Below, one piece after another: positions 21,627-33,460 of a stretch of DNA of 64,000 nt (positions within the stretch are counted from its first letter, which is position 1; the number at the start of each line of letters is the position of its first letter). The position numbers were made by a program, and so were the translations under genes. This DNA comes from Zizania palustris. Taxonomy: Eukaryota; Streptophyta; Magnoliopsida; Poales; Poaceae. Under the pieces are notes generated by a model. The model did no database searches. It had not been told where the DNA came from and worked only from the letters and a program-made list of their open reading frames with translations. The stretch covers positions 72,178,811 through 72,242,810 of the forward strand of contig JAAALK010000288.1 in assembly GCA_019279435.1 (NCBI GenBank), in the 5' to 3' direction.

Positions 21627-22406
21627 TTACTTCGGAGCATATCTCCCAAAGGATACGAAGTTGGTACAATTACATTGTGAGCCAAAAAATAATGTCTTAA
21701 TTTCCTCGAAGCCATTATCAGAGCATAAACTGAACTTTTCGAGTTCAGAGTATCTTGTCTTCGCTCCTGATAATGCTTCGGACACAAAATAAACAGGATT
21801 TTGCACCAACTTCCCATTGAAATCCATTTCTCTGACAAGGACTGCACTGACAGCAGAACCTGTAGCTGCAAGGTAAAGGAGTAGGGTTTCGTCCGCAATA
21901 GGCACCGTGAGTGTAGCGATATTACTGAGATACTCTTTAATATCTTCGAAGCTTTTTTGACACTCCGGTGTCCATGCAAAATCTTCGGACCCTTTCAATG
22001 CTTTGAATATAGGCAAACTTCTCTCCGCAGACCTTGATAAAAACCTGCTAAGTGCTGCCAGACGTCCAGTCAGCTTTTGCACTTGCTTTAAATTTTCCGG
22101 AGGAGCCATCTTTTGTAGCGCAGTTATTTGAGTAGGGCTAGCTTCAATCCCCCTGCTTGAAACTAAATACCCTAACAACTTTCCAGCCTTAGCTCCGAAG
22201 ATACATTTTTCGGGGTTAAGACGGATCCCACATGCCCGAAGGCTATTAAATGTTTCTGCTAGGTCTAGGCTATGTTGGTGCTTTAAAGCACTCTTTATTA
22301 CAATATCATCCATATAGGCCTCCACATTGCGACCTAATTGATGACCTAGAGCCTTAGCAACTAATCTCGAAAAAGTAGCCCCGACATTTCTCAAGCCAAA
22401 AGGCAT
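21627..22406 (-). pseudogene. Reverse transcriptase palm, thumb and first RNase H of T3
   Basis: It starts in the conserved MPFGLRNVGATF block, followed by the catalytic AYMDDIVIKS (near 22310), the thumb (RLNPEKCIFGAKAGKLLGY) and a degenerate first RNase H (LLLYLAATGSAVSAVLV). The canonical first Asp of that RNase H is not seen, as is common in Tat. A one-base insertion near 21740 moves the downstream part to another frame. The join to the upstream piece is broken by one extra base near 22468. Confidence 0.87.
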
Positions 22407-22461
22407 TCTTACATAACAAAAGACTCCCGAGGGAGTTACGAAGCTTGTCTTGATCTCATCT

Positions 22462-24570
22462 TCAGCGCTTCAACCATATTTGATGATAACCAGAATACGT
22501 GTCAAGGAAGCTTAATAACTCCGAACCTACGGTGGAGTCGACCAATTGATCAATTTGGGGCATGGGGTAGGGGTCACGAGGGCATGCTTTATTCAAGGAT
22601 GTAAAATCAATGCACATGCGCCACTTCCCGGAAGATTTCTTTTTGACGAAGACTGGGTTGGCTAACCATTCTGTGTGAGCCACTTCTCTGATAATCCCAG
22701 CCTTCAACAATTTTTCAACTTCGTCCTTCGCCAGAACAGCTCTTTCTGCAGACATTTTTCGGAGTCCTTGCCGAACAGGTCGGGCCTTCGGGTTTACAAG
22801 CAAACTATGTTCAATGATATCCCGATCGACTCCGGTGATATCTTTGTCAGACCAAGCGAAGACATCTAAATTCTCTTCCACCACCTTTTCCAAGGAGGTT
22901 GCAACTTCTGGAGGTAAATCTTTACCAAATTGAAATGTATATTCTTTACCATCTTTAATAATAACCTTCGCTGCAATCTCTCCTTCAGGACTTGGTCTTG
23001 GGAAGGATTTCTTCGAAGCTTCGGAAGGAGCTGAAAAATTTTCTTGATTCCCTTGCACATTGTTCACTTGCCTTGAATCAAGAGGGGGGCCGTGGCCATA
23101 TTCCGCTCTTCGGGCAATAGCTTGATCTCCGAAGATAGTAAGGACTCCTGCTTGCGTGGGCATATTCATACACAAATAATTGTGATGTGCCACAACTCCG
23201 AACTGGTTTAGCATGCCTCTTCCGAAGATGACGTTGTAGGCATATGGGGCATCTACAACATCGAAGATTACTTCCTCTGTCCTAGCTGACAGTCCTTCTC
23301 CGAAGGTAACTTCTAGGCCTATTTGGCCAAGTGCATCTAGCGGAGGTCCTATGAAGCCTTGTAAAGGACGAGATGCTGGAAGAAGGTGCTTTCTGGAGAT
23401 GCACAATTGATCGAAGGCTTGAACAAAAATAATGTCTGCCGAACTGCCTCCATCAATCAACACTCTTCGAACCTCAGTGCCCGCAATATCAGCAGTAATA
23501 ACAAGTGGGTCTGCATGTGGAAATTTAATGCCAGCTGCATCCTCTGCGGAAAAAGATATTGGTACACGAGACCATTCCGGCATAGAAGCTGCAGATGACG
23601 AAGTCCCAATGTGGCCCACCTCTCTGACATAGTCTCTTCTCTGCCTTTTTGACATGTTTCCGAGGGTACCTCCTCCGGAGATGGGGAGGACTACTCTTTT
23701 TCCTAGGTCTTTCCCTTCTTCTTGCTTCGGAGGTGGCATAACATTGGCCACCGTAAGGCGTCTTGCAGCTTCGAAGTTTTCTATCTGCGCCACCGCTTGG
23801 ACAGGCTCCGGGCGCGCTGCAGCTAGAACTCGGTCAGTAGTACCTCGACCTGAAGTTCTTTCTAGATATTCTCCTCTCAGAGTGAGTATAGCCTTGCAAG
23901 TATCAGTTGCATGGCTTCGGTTTTCACCGTGAATACAGCATAAAAGGGTCTGGCCTTTACCGGCCGTTTTCCCTGGCGGCCTCCAGCCGCTGACCTTGTT
24001 TCCCGAAGGTTGTGGAGCTCTCTGTGTGAATTTTTGCGGGGGTGCAATGTTCAGGACTTCAGAACGAGGATGCTTTTGCCCCCTTCTCCGATCATGCTGA
24101 ACTTCGAAGACTGGTTCTTGCGGCTGTGCCGAAGTTTTTACTTCTACTTTTACTTCCTGCAATATGGATGGAGTAGCTGCAGTTCTTCGAAGCCAACCTT
24201 CTTCCGACCTTGCATACTCTTCAAAGTATGACATCAACTGAGAAACAGAGGATATGCTTTTCCGATGAAGCTTATCCAGGAGGCCTTGATGAGTGACACC
24301 TTCCCGAGCTGCATCAACTACTGAAGATGTAGACAACCCTCGGATCTGCGACTTCGTATGAGCGAAGCGCTTAAAATATTGCCTCAATGTCTCTCCGGGA
24401 AGTTGCTTCACCTGGAAAAGACTTCCCGTCGACATTGGAGGCACGAAGGTGCCTTGAAAATTGCTTACGAACTTCTTCAGCTGGCCCCATGAATTAATTG
24501 ATCCTGGCTTCAAAGACCAGAACCACCTTAATGCCACTCCTTGAAGAGCTAAGGGGAAGCACTTTGCCAT
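22462..24570 (-). pseudogene. gag core, protease and RT fingers of T3
   Basis: The 702-codon open stretch begins in the retrotransposon gag domain (FPLALQGVALRWFWSL, residues 5-20, and the block around GETLRQYFKRFAHTKSQI). Next comes a basic linker and a Cys/His motif CCIHGENRSHATDTC, a variant of the zinc knuckle. The protease follows with VLIDGGSSADIIF near residue 370, then a linker, and reverse transcriptase fingers (MCIDFTSLNKACPRDPYPMP, SGYHQIW). The end at 22462 is caused by one extra base near 22468, after which the frame resumes as the palm domain. TTCGAA and TCCGAA words are unusually common for coding DNA. Confidence 0.88.
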
Positions 24571-24696
24571 GGTATCTCGAACTCCTCCACTAGCTTCAAT
24601 TGCTAGGGCATAAGAACGGACAAATTCTCCAGGATCTTCGTCTCCGGCATACTTACAGAGCTTCGAAGTCTTAAACTTCGGGTCAAAGCAAACTTT

Positions 24697-25170
24697 TTAC
24701 AGCTCAGGATGCAGCGGAGATTCAGTATCAAAGGAGGCGTTCTCCAGGGCTTCGGGATAGATGGGTTCGTCGTCTTCAGGCACTTCTGGAATAACCGGGA
24801 TGGCTTGAGAACGAAGCCTATTCGCAGCTTCTTGCCGCCATCTCGCTACTTCGGCTTGGAGACTAGCCATTTGAGCGGCCATATCACCAAGATTGTCTTC
24901 ATCTCCTCCGGAAGGGTCTTCCGGGTCTTGAGAACTGAGAGGATCAGTTTGAAGTGGGATTTGAGGTGAAAGAGGGACTCCGGGTGGTCGAAGTATAGAT
25001 GGAATTGGCGGAGGGACTCCGTATGTTCGAGGGATGGAAACTCCTTCCGGAGTTTGAGGTGGAGGGAATGTCGAAGGCCCTCCGACCTCAACAGTGTCGG
25101 ATGGTGCCTCTCCGAAGATCTGAGAGGACCTCCGAACAGGGTTACGAGTTGTGCTCCGCTTAGGAGGCAT
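24697..25170 (-). pseudogene. gag N-terminal region of T3
   Basis: The minus-strand ATG at 25170 lies 62 bp inside the 5' LTR and is the best start. The product opens MPPKRSTTRNPVRRSSQ, is Pro- and Ser-rich, and has a predicted helix (MAAQMASLQAEVARWRQEA). A TAA at 24697-24699 ends it in the same frame as the 24570 piece. It probably arose from CAA, so gag would otherwise run on. It is the structural protein precursor that packages element RNA. Confidence 0.75.
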
Positions 25171-25212
25171 GATGTAAGAAGTTGGTAGAGAACGAAGTTT
25201 CTTGGACTAGGT

Positions 25213-25230
25213 TCCCCACAGACGGCGCCA
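25213..25230 (-). other. Primer-binding site of T3
   Basis: On the minus strand TGGCGCCGTCTGTGGGGA lies two bases after the 5' LTR end. TGGCGCC-type sites of this length pair with tRNA 3' ends in plant Gypsy elements. I do not assign the tRNA with certainty. Confidence 0.75.
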
Positions 25231-25232
25231 AC

Positions 25233-25728
25233 TGTTGGCGTAAAAGATTACGCTAACAGGTTTCTGTAGATTAGAAACTAACAAATGAAGTGTTTGCGAA
25301 GTGAACTGTTCTAAGCCTCCGAAAGGATAACAACTTAGAATAGTTCGAAAGTGTGTATTGAATAACTTGTATTCGGTCCCTATTACAGGGTTAAACGGGG
25401 GTATTTATAGGCCCAAACATTAAGGAAAAGACCTATTTACCCCTCTATTACAACCGACATAGTGGAAACTATTCGGTACCCTTAATAGGGCTAAAATGGT
25501 AAAAGACTAATCTAATAAGAAAGAAGATAAGTCTTCCATCTTAGCTGGCAGAAAAGATCTCAAAGAAGCCTTAGTTCGAAGATATACTCCGAACCAAGGT
25601 CCATCTTCATGCTTCAAGCTTGACTCAGGACATCTCCGAAGATGCATGTTTGGGAAACCTTCGAATCCATTATCTGCCTTTGTGCTGTTACTGCAATAAC
25701 CCTGAGGATGGAATATTTTCCCCCAACA
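25233..25728 (-). repeat. 5' LTR of T3 (496 bp)
   Basis: Right copy, 5' LTR on the coding strand. It differs from 14356-14852 by four substitutions and one missing G in a G run. It is followed by the target duplication AATAA (25729-25733). Confidence 0.97.
25401..25409 (-). promoter_or_regulatory. TATA box in T3 5' LTR
   Basis: On the minus strand TATAAATAC, preceded by GGGCC. It is suited to drive the genomic RNA of T3. Confidence 0.6.
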
Positions 25729-25733
25729 AATAA

Positions 25734-27865
25734 ATTGTGTCATGTATTGGTTTATTTTTTTAATTTCATAGTGTATCCTTTTGGTATATTTTTTGAGTGG
25801 GTTCACTCTGAAAATATATTAAAAAGAAGAGTCCTTTTGTAATTTTTCTTTTAGGGTCTAATAGGGTATTTTCAGAATTATAATTTCAGAATTTTCTAAG
25901 GGGCAAAGTGTAAAACTGTGTCTTCTAGAAACTTGGGGCAGGTAGGATATTATCCTTCCCCCCATGGCTTGTAGCCGGATCAACCAAGGAAAATTATTTT
26001 CGCTGAGATTTTGCTACCAGAACCAGAAAAAAAACTCTCAGCCATGTATACTGGACGATGAACAACGATCGGTGGAGTTTTTCGGACTAGCTACATCGCC
26101 TTGCCGACAGCGCTATTCACTGTCCAGAGCTTCCTGTATTCAGCGTCTGATCAATAAGTTGGTCTTCTGTTTTCTCTGGAATCTTTGATGATCTGAAGTA
26201 TTTTCTTGTGAAGATGTATCCTGAAATGAGTATGGTCTATTCTGAATATGATTAATCCTTCAATCAGTTTAGTTTTCATATGAATTTCATGAGTTAGGCA
26301 CTATTTTTGTTTAAACCCAGTTCATCTAGTTTCTGTTTATGCAGGTCTGTTTTATATATTTGATTGACTGTATGTGTGTGAATTAGACCTGAGCAAATAT
26401 GTTTGATATGTTGTTGAGTTGGATCAGTTATCTGCTAGGGTCTCTTGTTGGCTTTAGTTTTTCTCATCTTGTCATCTCCTGTTAAGTTTCTGCTGAAGTT
26501 TTTGGTTCCTAATCTGAATGGATTTGGTTTGGTGATCTTGTGTATCATCTCTTGTGCTATTTGTCATATTTGAAACAGTTTTGAAGTCTGAAAACCCACA
26601 AGTCTGTTCTCTTGTGCTGAAATTCTTGATTATTCTTTAGAACTTCAAAAGTACCAAGTAAAATATGTTGAACAGTATTTTCTCTTGGGTTCTGAATTAA
26701 GTGATGTATTTTCAATGCATGTACTGTTGCTTGATGAAGTTTGTTAAATACATCTGTTCTGAAATTCAGTTCTAAACCAGAGTTATAGCCCTGTTTTGAA
26801 TTTAAACACTAGTGAAGAGATCCTAGAGTTCAGTATTCAGATCTGAAATGTTATGAATTCATTGATAAAATATTTCTTGGTGTAAGTCTATTTTAACTGA
26901 TAATTTTACAGGTTAATAGAGTTTCTCTGGTATTTGATTTCAGAGAAAGGTCTATTGTATCAGATCAGATTCTTCATCTGTACTCATTCTTATTTACTGG
27001 TCTTTGTTCTCATGAAAATGCAGTGAAGTGCTAAAAGTGTTTGGCACATACTTTAGTTTGGACTATTTTGTTGCTAAAACTTGTGTAACTGGAAGTGAAT
27101 CTTGTCTTCAGTAATATCTTCCTTAAACTTGCTCTCAGAAGTTCTCTGAAAAAGAATCAGATCTAATTTTGCTCTACTGTTTCTATTCTGTGAATGCACT
27201 GATTAAGATTGAAAATCATTCAAGATTCAATTCTGTGATCAGGATTTGAATGCAGTTTTCAATGCTGATTCGTATTGGTTCAAATGCAGATGTCCAATGT
27301 TGAGTATTCTCAGTTTGTAATATATGTTTCTGTATTAACTGAAATCTGAGCTAATCTGAATCAGTTTGAGGGAAAGTTGATTCATTGAAGTTGTTTCAGT
27401 TTTGGCTAATTGAGCTATACTTGAATTCTTTGCTAGTGAAAACTGAATTAGATTAGTACTGATCATTTCCTGAACTAAAAGTGATTGTGGCTGTTTTCAG
27501 TTTTGCTTTAAAATAGTGTCAACAACACTGTTCTCTGGTATTTGTTTCCTGTTTTTCAGCAAGTAAACCTATCTAGTACAGTACTGAAACTTGTGTGCTG
27601 AAATCAAATTTGCTCTGAATTTGAAGTATACAAATTGGTTCAAAACCTGAATGATGAACTTTGTTGAAATCTACTGTTACTATTCATTGTCAAAAATGTT
27701 TCAGTAGTGCAGAAATTTTGTTTGAAATTCAGTTGAAACAAGCTGATTCCCTATTACAAATTTGATTTGAATCCTTGTGTGAATGTTTTGATATTTGTCG
27801 GTCAAACGATTTTCAAACTACGTTGATTTGTAATTTTCAATCTAGTGAAGCTCAAATTTTATAGG
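25734..27865. other. AT-rich gene-less stretch, inferred LTR body
   Basis: No domain and no long open frame. The sequence is T-rich with many short CTGAA/TTCAG words. A 74-codon frame at 25964-26188 has no recognised homology. I read it as the body of the Sirevirus-type LTR that ends at 28144. Confidence 0.45.
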
Positions 27866-28002
27866 GAAAATTACTCAGATACCATTATAATTTTCAGAAA
27901 TTGCCTATATGCCATTGTCAGTGACTGTGGCGGCCCCCATGTGTCAGTGACACATCAATGGCATATTGGCAAACCGCAAAAATTGTAATGGCACGGAAAA
28001 AA
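27866..28002. repeat. Foldback (MITE-like) inverted repeat, about 137 bp
   Basis: The left arm (ACCATTATAATTTTC ... TATGCCATTGTCAGTGAC) is the imperfect reverse complement of the right arm (GTCAGTGACACATCAATGG ... AAAATTGTAATGGCAC), meeting at a GGCGGCCCCC centre. No coding capacity. A target duplication is not certain. It could be a small non-autonomous DNA transposon. Confidence 0.6.
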
Positions 28003-28144
28003 TTAACCCAATTTTATACTGATTGGATTAAAACTTGAAATTGAGTTTTTAGAGGTGTGTTGGGTGATTTGATTAGGCCATCATATTCGAAAGAAAGTGT
28101 TGAGGCGCCTATTCACCCCCCCTCTAGTCGTCATTCTGATCCCA

Positions 28145-28312
28145 CATTTTCACGGTGCGTCCACCGGCACCGATGCTAGCTTTACCCGCCTCTGCTGCAC
28201 CCCCCACTACCACATAACCACATGGGCCCGGGCACATTGTCTGCCATGAGCCAAACTGAGGGGAAGACAATCGAGAAGAATCATATGGCTGACACGCCGA
28301 AATACCGCCGGT
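28145..28312. other. Junction sequence of unknown origin
   Basis: About 170 bp between the Sirevirus-type LTR end and the point where T4 pol sequence becomes recognisable. It is GC-richer than its left neighbour and has no domain. It may be displaced T4 internal sequence joined by deletion. Confidence 0.3.
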
Positions 28313-28317
28313 ATGGT

Positions 28318-29487
28318 TAAAAATAAACCCACTCAAGTGTGCTTTTGGCGTATCGGCGGGTAAGTTCTTAGGATTCATGATACATGATAGAGGTATTAGA
28401 ATTGATCCTAAGAGACTTGAAAAGGTAAAAGAGTTTAAAGTGCCGACATGTAAGAAAGATATGCAAAAGTTTCTAGGCAAGGTGAATTATTTATGTCATT
28501 TCATATCTAACTTGTCTGGCAAGATTGATGCTTTTGTCCTTATACCTCGACTGAAAAACAAAGCTAAATTCACTTAGGGGGCAAGTCAGCAATGTGCTTT
28601 TGATCAAATCAAAAGGTGCTTATTGTCACCACCAGTAGTCAGGGCGCCAAAAGCCAGAATCCCATTTCGGTTGTATGTTGTTGCAGAAGATAGAGTGATA
28701 AGAGTTGTGTTGACTCAAGTGGTGGAAGGGAAGGAGTACATCATCACATGCTTGAGTCACCTCCTGTTAGATGCCGAGATAAGGTACATGTTTTTAGAGT
28801 GTTTATGTTTATCACTTTACTATGCATGTACCAAACTTCGACACTATCTTCTATCTAGCACATGTATTCTTACTTGTCAGACCGATGTTATAAAATACAT
28901 GCTGCAAAAGTCGATTCTATGTGGGAGAATCGGAAAGTGGGCTTACTCTTTGATAGACTACGATCTGGCTTATGAACTGTTGAAATCTATGAAAGACCAA
29001 ATCGTTGTAAATTTTATAGTTGATCACCATGTATGTAGATGTCAATTGGAGTGATAGTGTTGCTCTAGTTGAGGTGGTACCATGGAAACTTTACTTTGAT
29101 GGTTTGGCTTGCAAGAATGGCCAAGGTGTTGGAGAGGTACTCATATCGCCTAGCGGCATGAGTTTTGATACCTCGGCCCATTTAGAATTTTCTTGCACTA
29201 ACAATCAAGCTGAATATGAAGTTTCATCGTTAGCACTCAAGATTTTAGACTCCATGGATATTAAGTATGTTCACGCACATGGTGATTCGTTATTAGTTGT
29301 ACAAGTGTCTAAGGATGATCAATGCTTCAATGATTTGTTAAATATCTACTTGGATAAGTGCCTAGACATAATTGACACTTTTGATGATTTTGAAATCTCT
29401 TATGTGTCTAGGGAAACCAATTCACTAGCGAATGATTTGGCTCAGCACACATCTAGCTATCAAATCAAAAAGGAAGGTTTTTTGTAA
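28318..29487 (+). pseudogene. RT thumb, first RNase H and archaeal-type RNase H of T4
   Basis: Starts in the RT segment NPLKCAFGVSAGKFLGF, runs through the thumb and the degenerate first RNase H, and then the second RNase H (LYFDGLACKNGQGVG, NNQAEYE, HAHGDSLLVVQ, VSRETNSLANDLAQ). A TAG near 28576 stands where T1 has Trp (TGG), and a frame change lies near 29035. It is closely parallel to T1 2870-4010. Confidence 0.83.
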
Positions 29488-29670
29488 ACAAATGGTCAAT
29501 GTTTGAAGAGACCAAACAATGCAAGATGCCTGACCATCTTCCTGTTGTCGGTTTGACTGGCCCTGGTTAGCCGGTCCGACCACAGGGACTTGGTCAGTCT
29601 GACCGGCCATGCCAGGCCGGTCTGACTGCCCCGTGCCGGAGTGGTTTAGGGCCCGGGGGGCAAGTTGAGA
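29488..29670 (+). repeat. RNase H-integrase spacer of T4, rich in GGTCNGACC
   Basis: The spacer holds GGTCCGACC (29573-29581) and related words such as CGGTCTGAC and TGGTCAGTCTGACC. T1 has CCGAAG words at the equivalent place. Confidence 0.65.
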
Positions 29671-29672
29671 CT

Positions 29673-30202
29673 TTGGTGTTAAATGCAAATTCAGATGAGA
29701 ATTTGGTGGAGACTTCTAGAAATCACGTGAATGATTGGACAACTCTGATTATTCAATATTTGAAGGATCCTAGCCAAAGGGTTGATTGGAAGGTTCAACG
29801 ACAAGCGTTTATGTTTGTATTGCTTGATGATCTATTGTATCGCCAAATTGATGGAGTGCTATTGAAGATTTTAGACATCGATCAATCTAAAGTTGCTATG
29901 GGAGAAGTTCACTGAAGGACTCTACGGTACGCATCATTCGGCCTAGAAGATGAATTGGATGCTCAAGAGAGTGAGTTTTTATTGGCCGACGATGATTGAA
30001 GATTGTTTCAAGTATTACAAAGGATTTGAATCATGTCAAAGGTTTGGTAATATTCAGCTTGCTCCCACGTCTTTGCTAGATCCTATTATAAAACCATGGT
30101 CGTTCTGAGGTTGTGGATTGGACTTCATCGGCCAAATACATCCTCCTTCTTCAAAAGAGCATCGGTTCGTGTTGATGTCTATGGATTATTTCACCAAGTG
30201 GA
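29673..30202 (+). pseudogene. Integrase N-terminal part of T4, cut by insertion
   Basis: Matches T1 integrase from its N-terminal helix (RVDWKVQRQAFMFVLLDD) through the zinc-binding part to the first half of the core (LDFIGQIHPPS-like, MDYFTKW). It has frame changes near 29913 and a TGA near 30106. The reading stops at 30202 where the inserted LTR begins and resumes at 51809. Confidence 0.8.
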
Positions 30203-33200
30203 TGTAACGACCCGTCCCGGGACTCAGAAATACCATCGAGCGGGACGAGTCGGTACGTCATCGAAAACAAACAATATCATCGTTGACATTGTTCCATTCG
30301 ATAGTAGTACATTACAGAAGGAAAATTACAATAATTAAATATTACAAAAGCTTCTAAAGAGGCATACCCCGCAGCAACAATCATTACAAAAACACAGCGG
30401 AAGCATTTCATCACTCAAACATGTACTACTAGCATTTCATCACTCAAACATGTACTACTATCCAAACACCACTTGGGGACTAGGCCCAAAACCCTAATCT
30501 TCTATATCTTCATCGGCAACAACTTCATCTTCGCCTTCAAGGTTCTTGACGTCCTCCGAAGATTAGCAAACTCTGGTGTGGGGGTGTAAAGCAACAAGGG
30601 TGAGTACTCGAGAGTACTCAGCAAGTCTTGGAAGTAGTATAGATGCAGGATAGAAAGAGCGGCTATGGTTCTCAAGGGTGTATTTATAGTTTATAAATTC
30701 TAAGTACTTAATAGCCACGGATAGAGGTCCCAACCTCTAACTGTTCTCACATAAAGTAGCAATAGTTCAAAAGCTAATTCAACTCTCACATTCTCACCAA
30801 CCGGGATTGCTTTGCAACAAATCCCACCATCCTTTTCCATCAATCCCACAAGTCACATTTCTTTTCATCAATTCCACATATCAAGACCATCATCTTATCA
30901 TCAGAACTCATCATTATCTCGGTACTAGCTTATCCATCTATCGGGGAAGTGTTCCCATTATCAACATCTCATCCCAATTCATTTTAACGCTCAACTAATT
31001 ATCACATCTCGCATCGCTCCCTATGAAGCCTTTCGACTTCCCGCTCCACACAGGAACGTTATCCAACCACACAGGCTAGTCGTGTACCCAATGGTATACT
31101 CTGGTAATGTCCCAACCCATTTCCCATTTAGTTGAAAACAAGTAAACACTACGCTAGGGAAGATACATGAAATCACTTGCCCATATCCATGGGCACAGCT
31201 GTTCGAACAGTTCATACTTCAGCTGAAGGTGCACACTTTACCCTTGCGACTCAAACTCTACTCCATGCTAGCTAGGCAAGGAGGTTCGAGACAAAGACTT
31301 TCCAAAGCAAACCTAGGATATCCCACTGCCACCTAGATGGATTCACGGTCAAGGATCCGGAAAGCACGTCTTCCTTCTCCCTAGGCAATCACACGGGTGC
31401 TCCACTTCTAACTCCTCGAACCACAACCACAATCACGTGCCCATTAGGGACTTTTTAGGTAATACCACGAGCCACCCGGTGATTCCACATCCATCGACAA
31501 TCAGGCTATCCCAAAACCACTAAGTACTAGCCCAGGGGCACCTCTCACGTACTCACAAGGTTGCACGATGTTGTGCTCATGCTTTCCCAAGGAATCGGTA
31601 CTTAATAGTCTTTGTAACACACACAATTTCATTTCACACAACACATTTGCAAAATCACATCATTATCACCCATTTGACAAGGAATGTGCTAAAAGAAATT
31701 AAAAGAATAAATTATATCATGGATGTAAAAATAAATCCTAGAGCGACAAGGTAAACATGATATTCAATTATCAAGGAGGCTTGTTACAAGTATAGGTTTT
31801 ATTTGTCATAATTGTCCAAGCAATTGACTAATAGTGTACGTTAGTGTTTAACCTAATCATGCATATATAAATTTTGTGGAACAATCAATGCAATAGGATC
31901 AAGTATGTTCAAAGGAAGACTTGCCTTGCTCGGGGAAATAGCCGGTGTCGTCGAAGTCGTTTCCTTCCGGAACTTCGGTTTCAACCCCTAATACGAATTT
32001 AGAGTCAATAATTAATTAGAGATTTTTTATCTTTTAAAAATTTGGAAAATTCTATTTATGTAAAGTTTAGATTTTTACAATTTTATAGAAATTTGAATGG
32101 AATTTTTCTGAGTTGAAATGATTTTTCTACAAATTTTTAAAGTTGAAAACATATTCTGAAAATCATAGAAAAGAGAAAATCTACTATTCACAGTGGGCCG
32201 GCCAGAAAACCATTTCGAAAAAAAATAGAAAACGCACTGTTCATATGGGCCGGTCAGTGGGGAAAATTAATTCAGAAAAATAGAAAAAGTGTTGTGCTTG
32301 CTGGGCCGACCAGAACGGCCTAAGGGGCGCTGCGTGCGCGCGGCCAGGCCAGCGCGTGGCCCAACGGCTGGCTTGGTAGCGGGACCCACTTGGTGGTTGA
32401 TGAGGGCTGCTGACCGGGGGGCCCCACAGGTCAGCGGCAGGGAGCAGAGGAGGGCACGACGGCTGGAGGTTGAAGACGACCTTCACGGCCGAGGCTTCTC
32501 CGGGGCATAACTCCGCCATTTTAGCTCCGATTGCCACGAAATTTTAACAGTAGCTAGAGTACAGCTAGATGAACATATCCAACGGTGGGATTGGGCATTA
32601 GAGCTATGGTTTGGGCTGTAGGCCGATGAACAGAAGGTTCGGGTTGGGATTTTTAATGGCGACGGTGGAGCTCCAATCGACAAACGACCTTCACTTTAAC
32701 CATTATTGGGCTATTTAGGATCTACCGGTGTATTCCGATTGAGCTACGGTGGCCTATAGTGCTCTGGCGACGGTGACCCGAATGCCAAAATAGGTGGGCT
32801 CGTCGCCGGTGAGCTACGGTCAACTAGGGTTCAATAAAATCTATGGATCATGATCTACTAACAATAAGGAAGCTCTGGCATGAATTAATTGCAAAGTTAT
32901 GGTACCTTGGTTAGAGCTCGATGTTTGACGGCGAATTTGGGGATTTCTGGCGAAGGCGAAATCTGGCGAAGTAGGCATGGCGATGGCATTCGGCTCCTGC
33001 GGATTCCTGGCAAGATCGTGCTCGGATGGCTTCGGCAACTTCTCTAGAGTGGAGAGGGATGACTGAGGTTTGGGTGGGCACAACCATGTGAGCTCAGGCC
33101 ATTTTATCCACGCGACGGTATGGGCGGTGACGTGGGTCGAGTAATGGCGATGGGATGGCGGCGCATGCCAAGGCATGGGGCAGACCGGGTGGAGGGTGTG

Positions 33201-33460
33201 CAGGTGCTGTCACTCGGCCAACCTAGGGTGTTTGGAGGCGACAGCACGACGAAACGGGGTCTACGATTCGGCGCGAGCACGGGGACGGCGAAGAAACCGA
33301 CGGTCCGAGCGGTGTGTCGGCGTGATTGTGTAGGCGAGGACTGTGCGGCGACGAGGGGGCGCGTACGGGCGTTGACGCGAGGGCTGGCGCGGGTGCAGGC
33401 GTGCGGACGGGTGGACGCAGGCGCATGGCGCGGTCCGGCACGGTCGGGGCGGCGCGCTGG
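30203..33460 (-). repeat. 3' LTR of LARD-like element, first segment
   Basis: Homologous to 48285-51600 with about 3 percent difference over the first 285 bp (nine substitutions counted). It continues at 44814-45018 after the Sirevirus insertion. It includes AT-rich and GC-rich parts and no gene. Confidence 0.92.
30402..30459. repeat. 29-bp direct duplication in LARD LTR
   Basis: Two adjacent copies of a 29-bp unit starting AGCATTTCATCACTCAAACA at 30402 and 30431. The same pair is in the other LTR near 48484, with one base changed. Confidence 0.85.

Larger units (their letters stand above)
14356..25728 (-). mobile_element. T3: complete Tat-lineage Ty3/Gypsy element (11.37 kb), minus strand
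   Basis: Both LTRs are present (14356-14852 and 25233-25728). They are flanked by the direct repeat AATAA at 14351-14355 and 25729-25733. On the minus strand the order is 5' LTR, primer-binding site, gag, protease, reverse transcriptase, two RNase H domains, integrase, 61-bp tandem repeats, then a region whose opposite strand holds a spliced gene, then the polypurine tract and 3' LTR. The LTRs differ at four bases and one indel, so the insertion is recent. Even so, pol has several one-base shifts. TTCGAA, CTTCGG and TCCGAA words occur throughout, including in coding sequence. An extra antisense gene between pol and the 3' LTR is known from some Tat elements. Confidence 0.95.
13905..28144 (+). 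repeat. Sirevirus-type LTR or remnant, split by element T3
   Basis: The right end (28101-28144) reads TGAGGCGCC then TTCACCCCCCCTCTAGTCG and TGATCCCA. This closely resembles the end of the Sirevirus LTR at 35430-35466. About 2.4 kb of AT-rich, gene-less sequence precedes it, and joining across T3 (14355 to 25734) extends it left. The left end is uncertain: TGTCGG at 14301 or a point near 13905 are candidates. I found no convincing flanking duplication, and no Sirevirus coding sequence follows, so it may be a solo LTR or a truncated copy. Confidence 0.45.
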
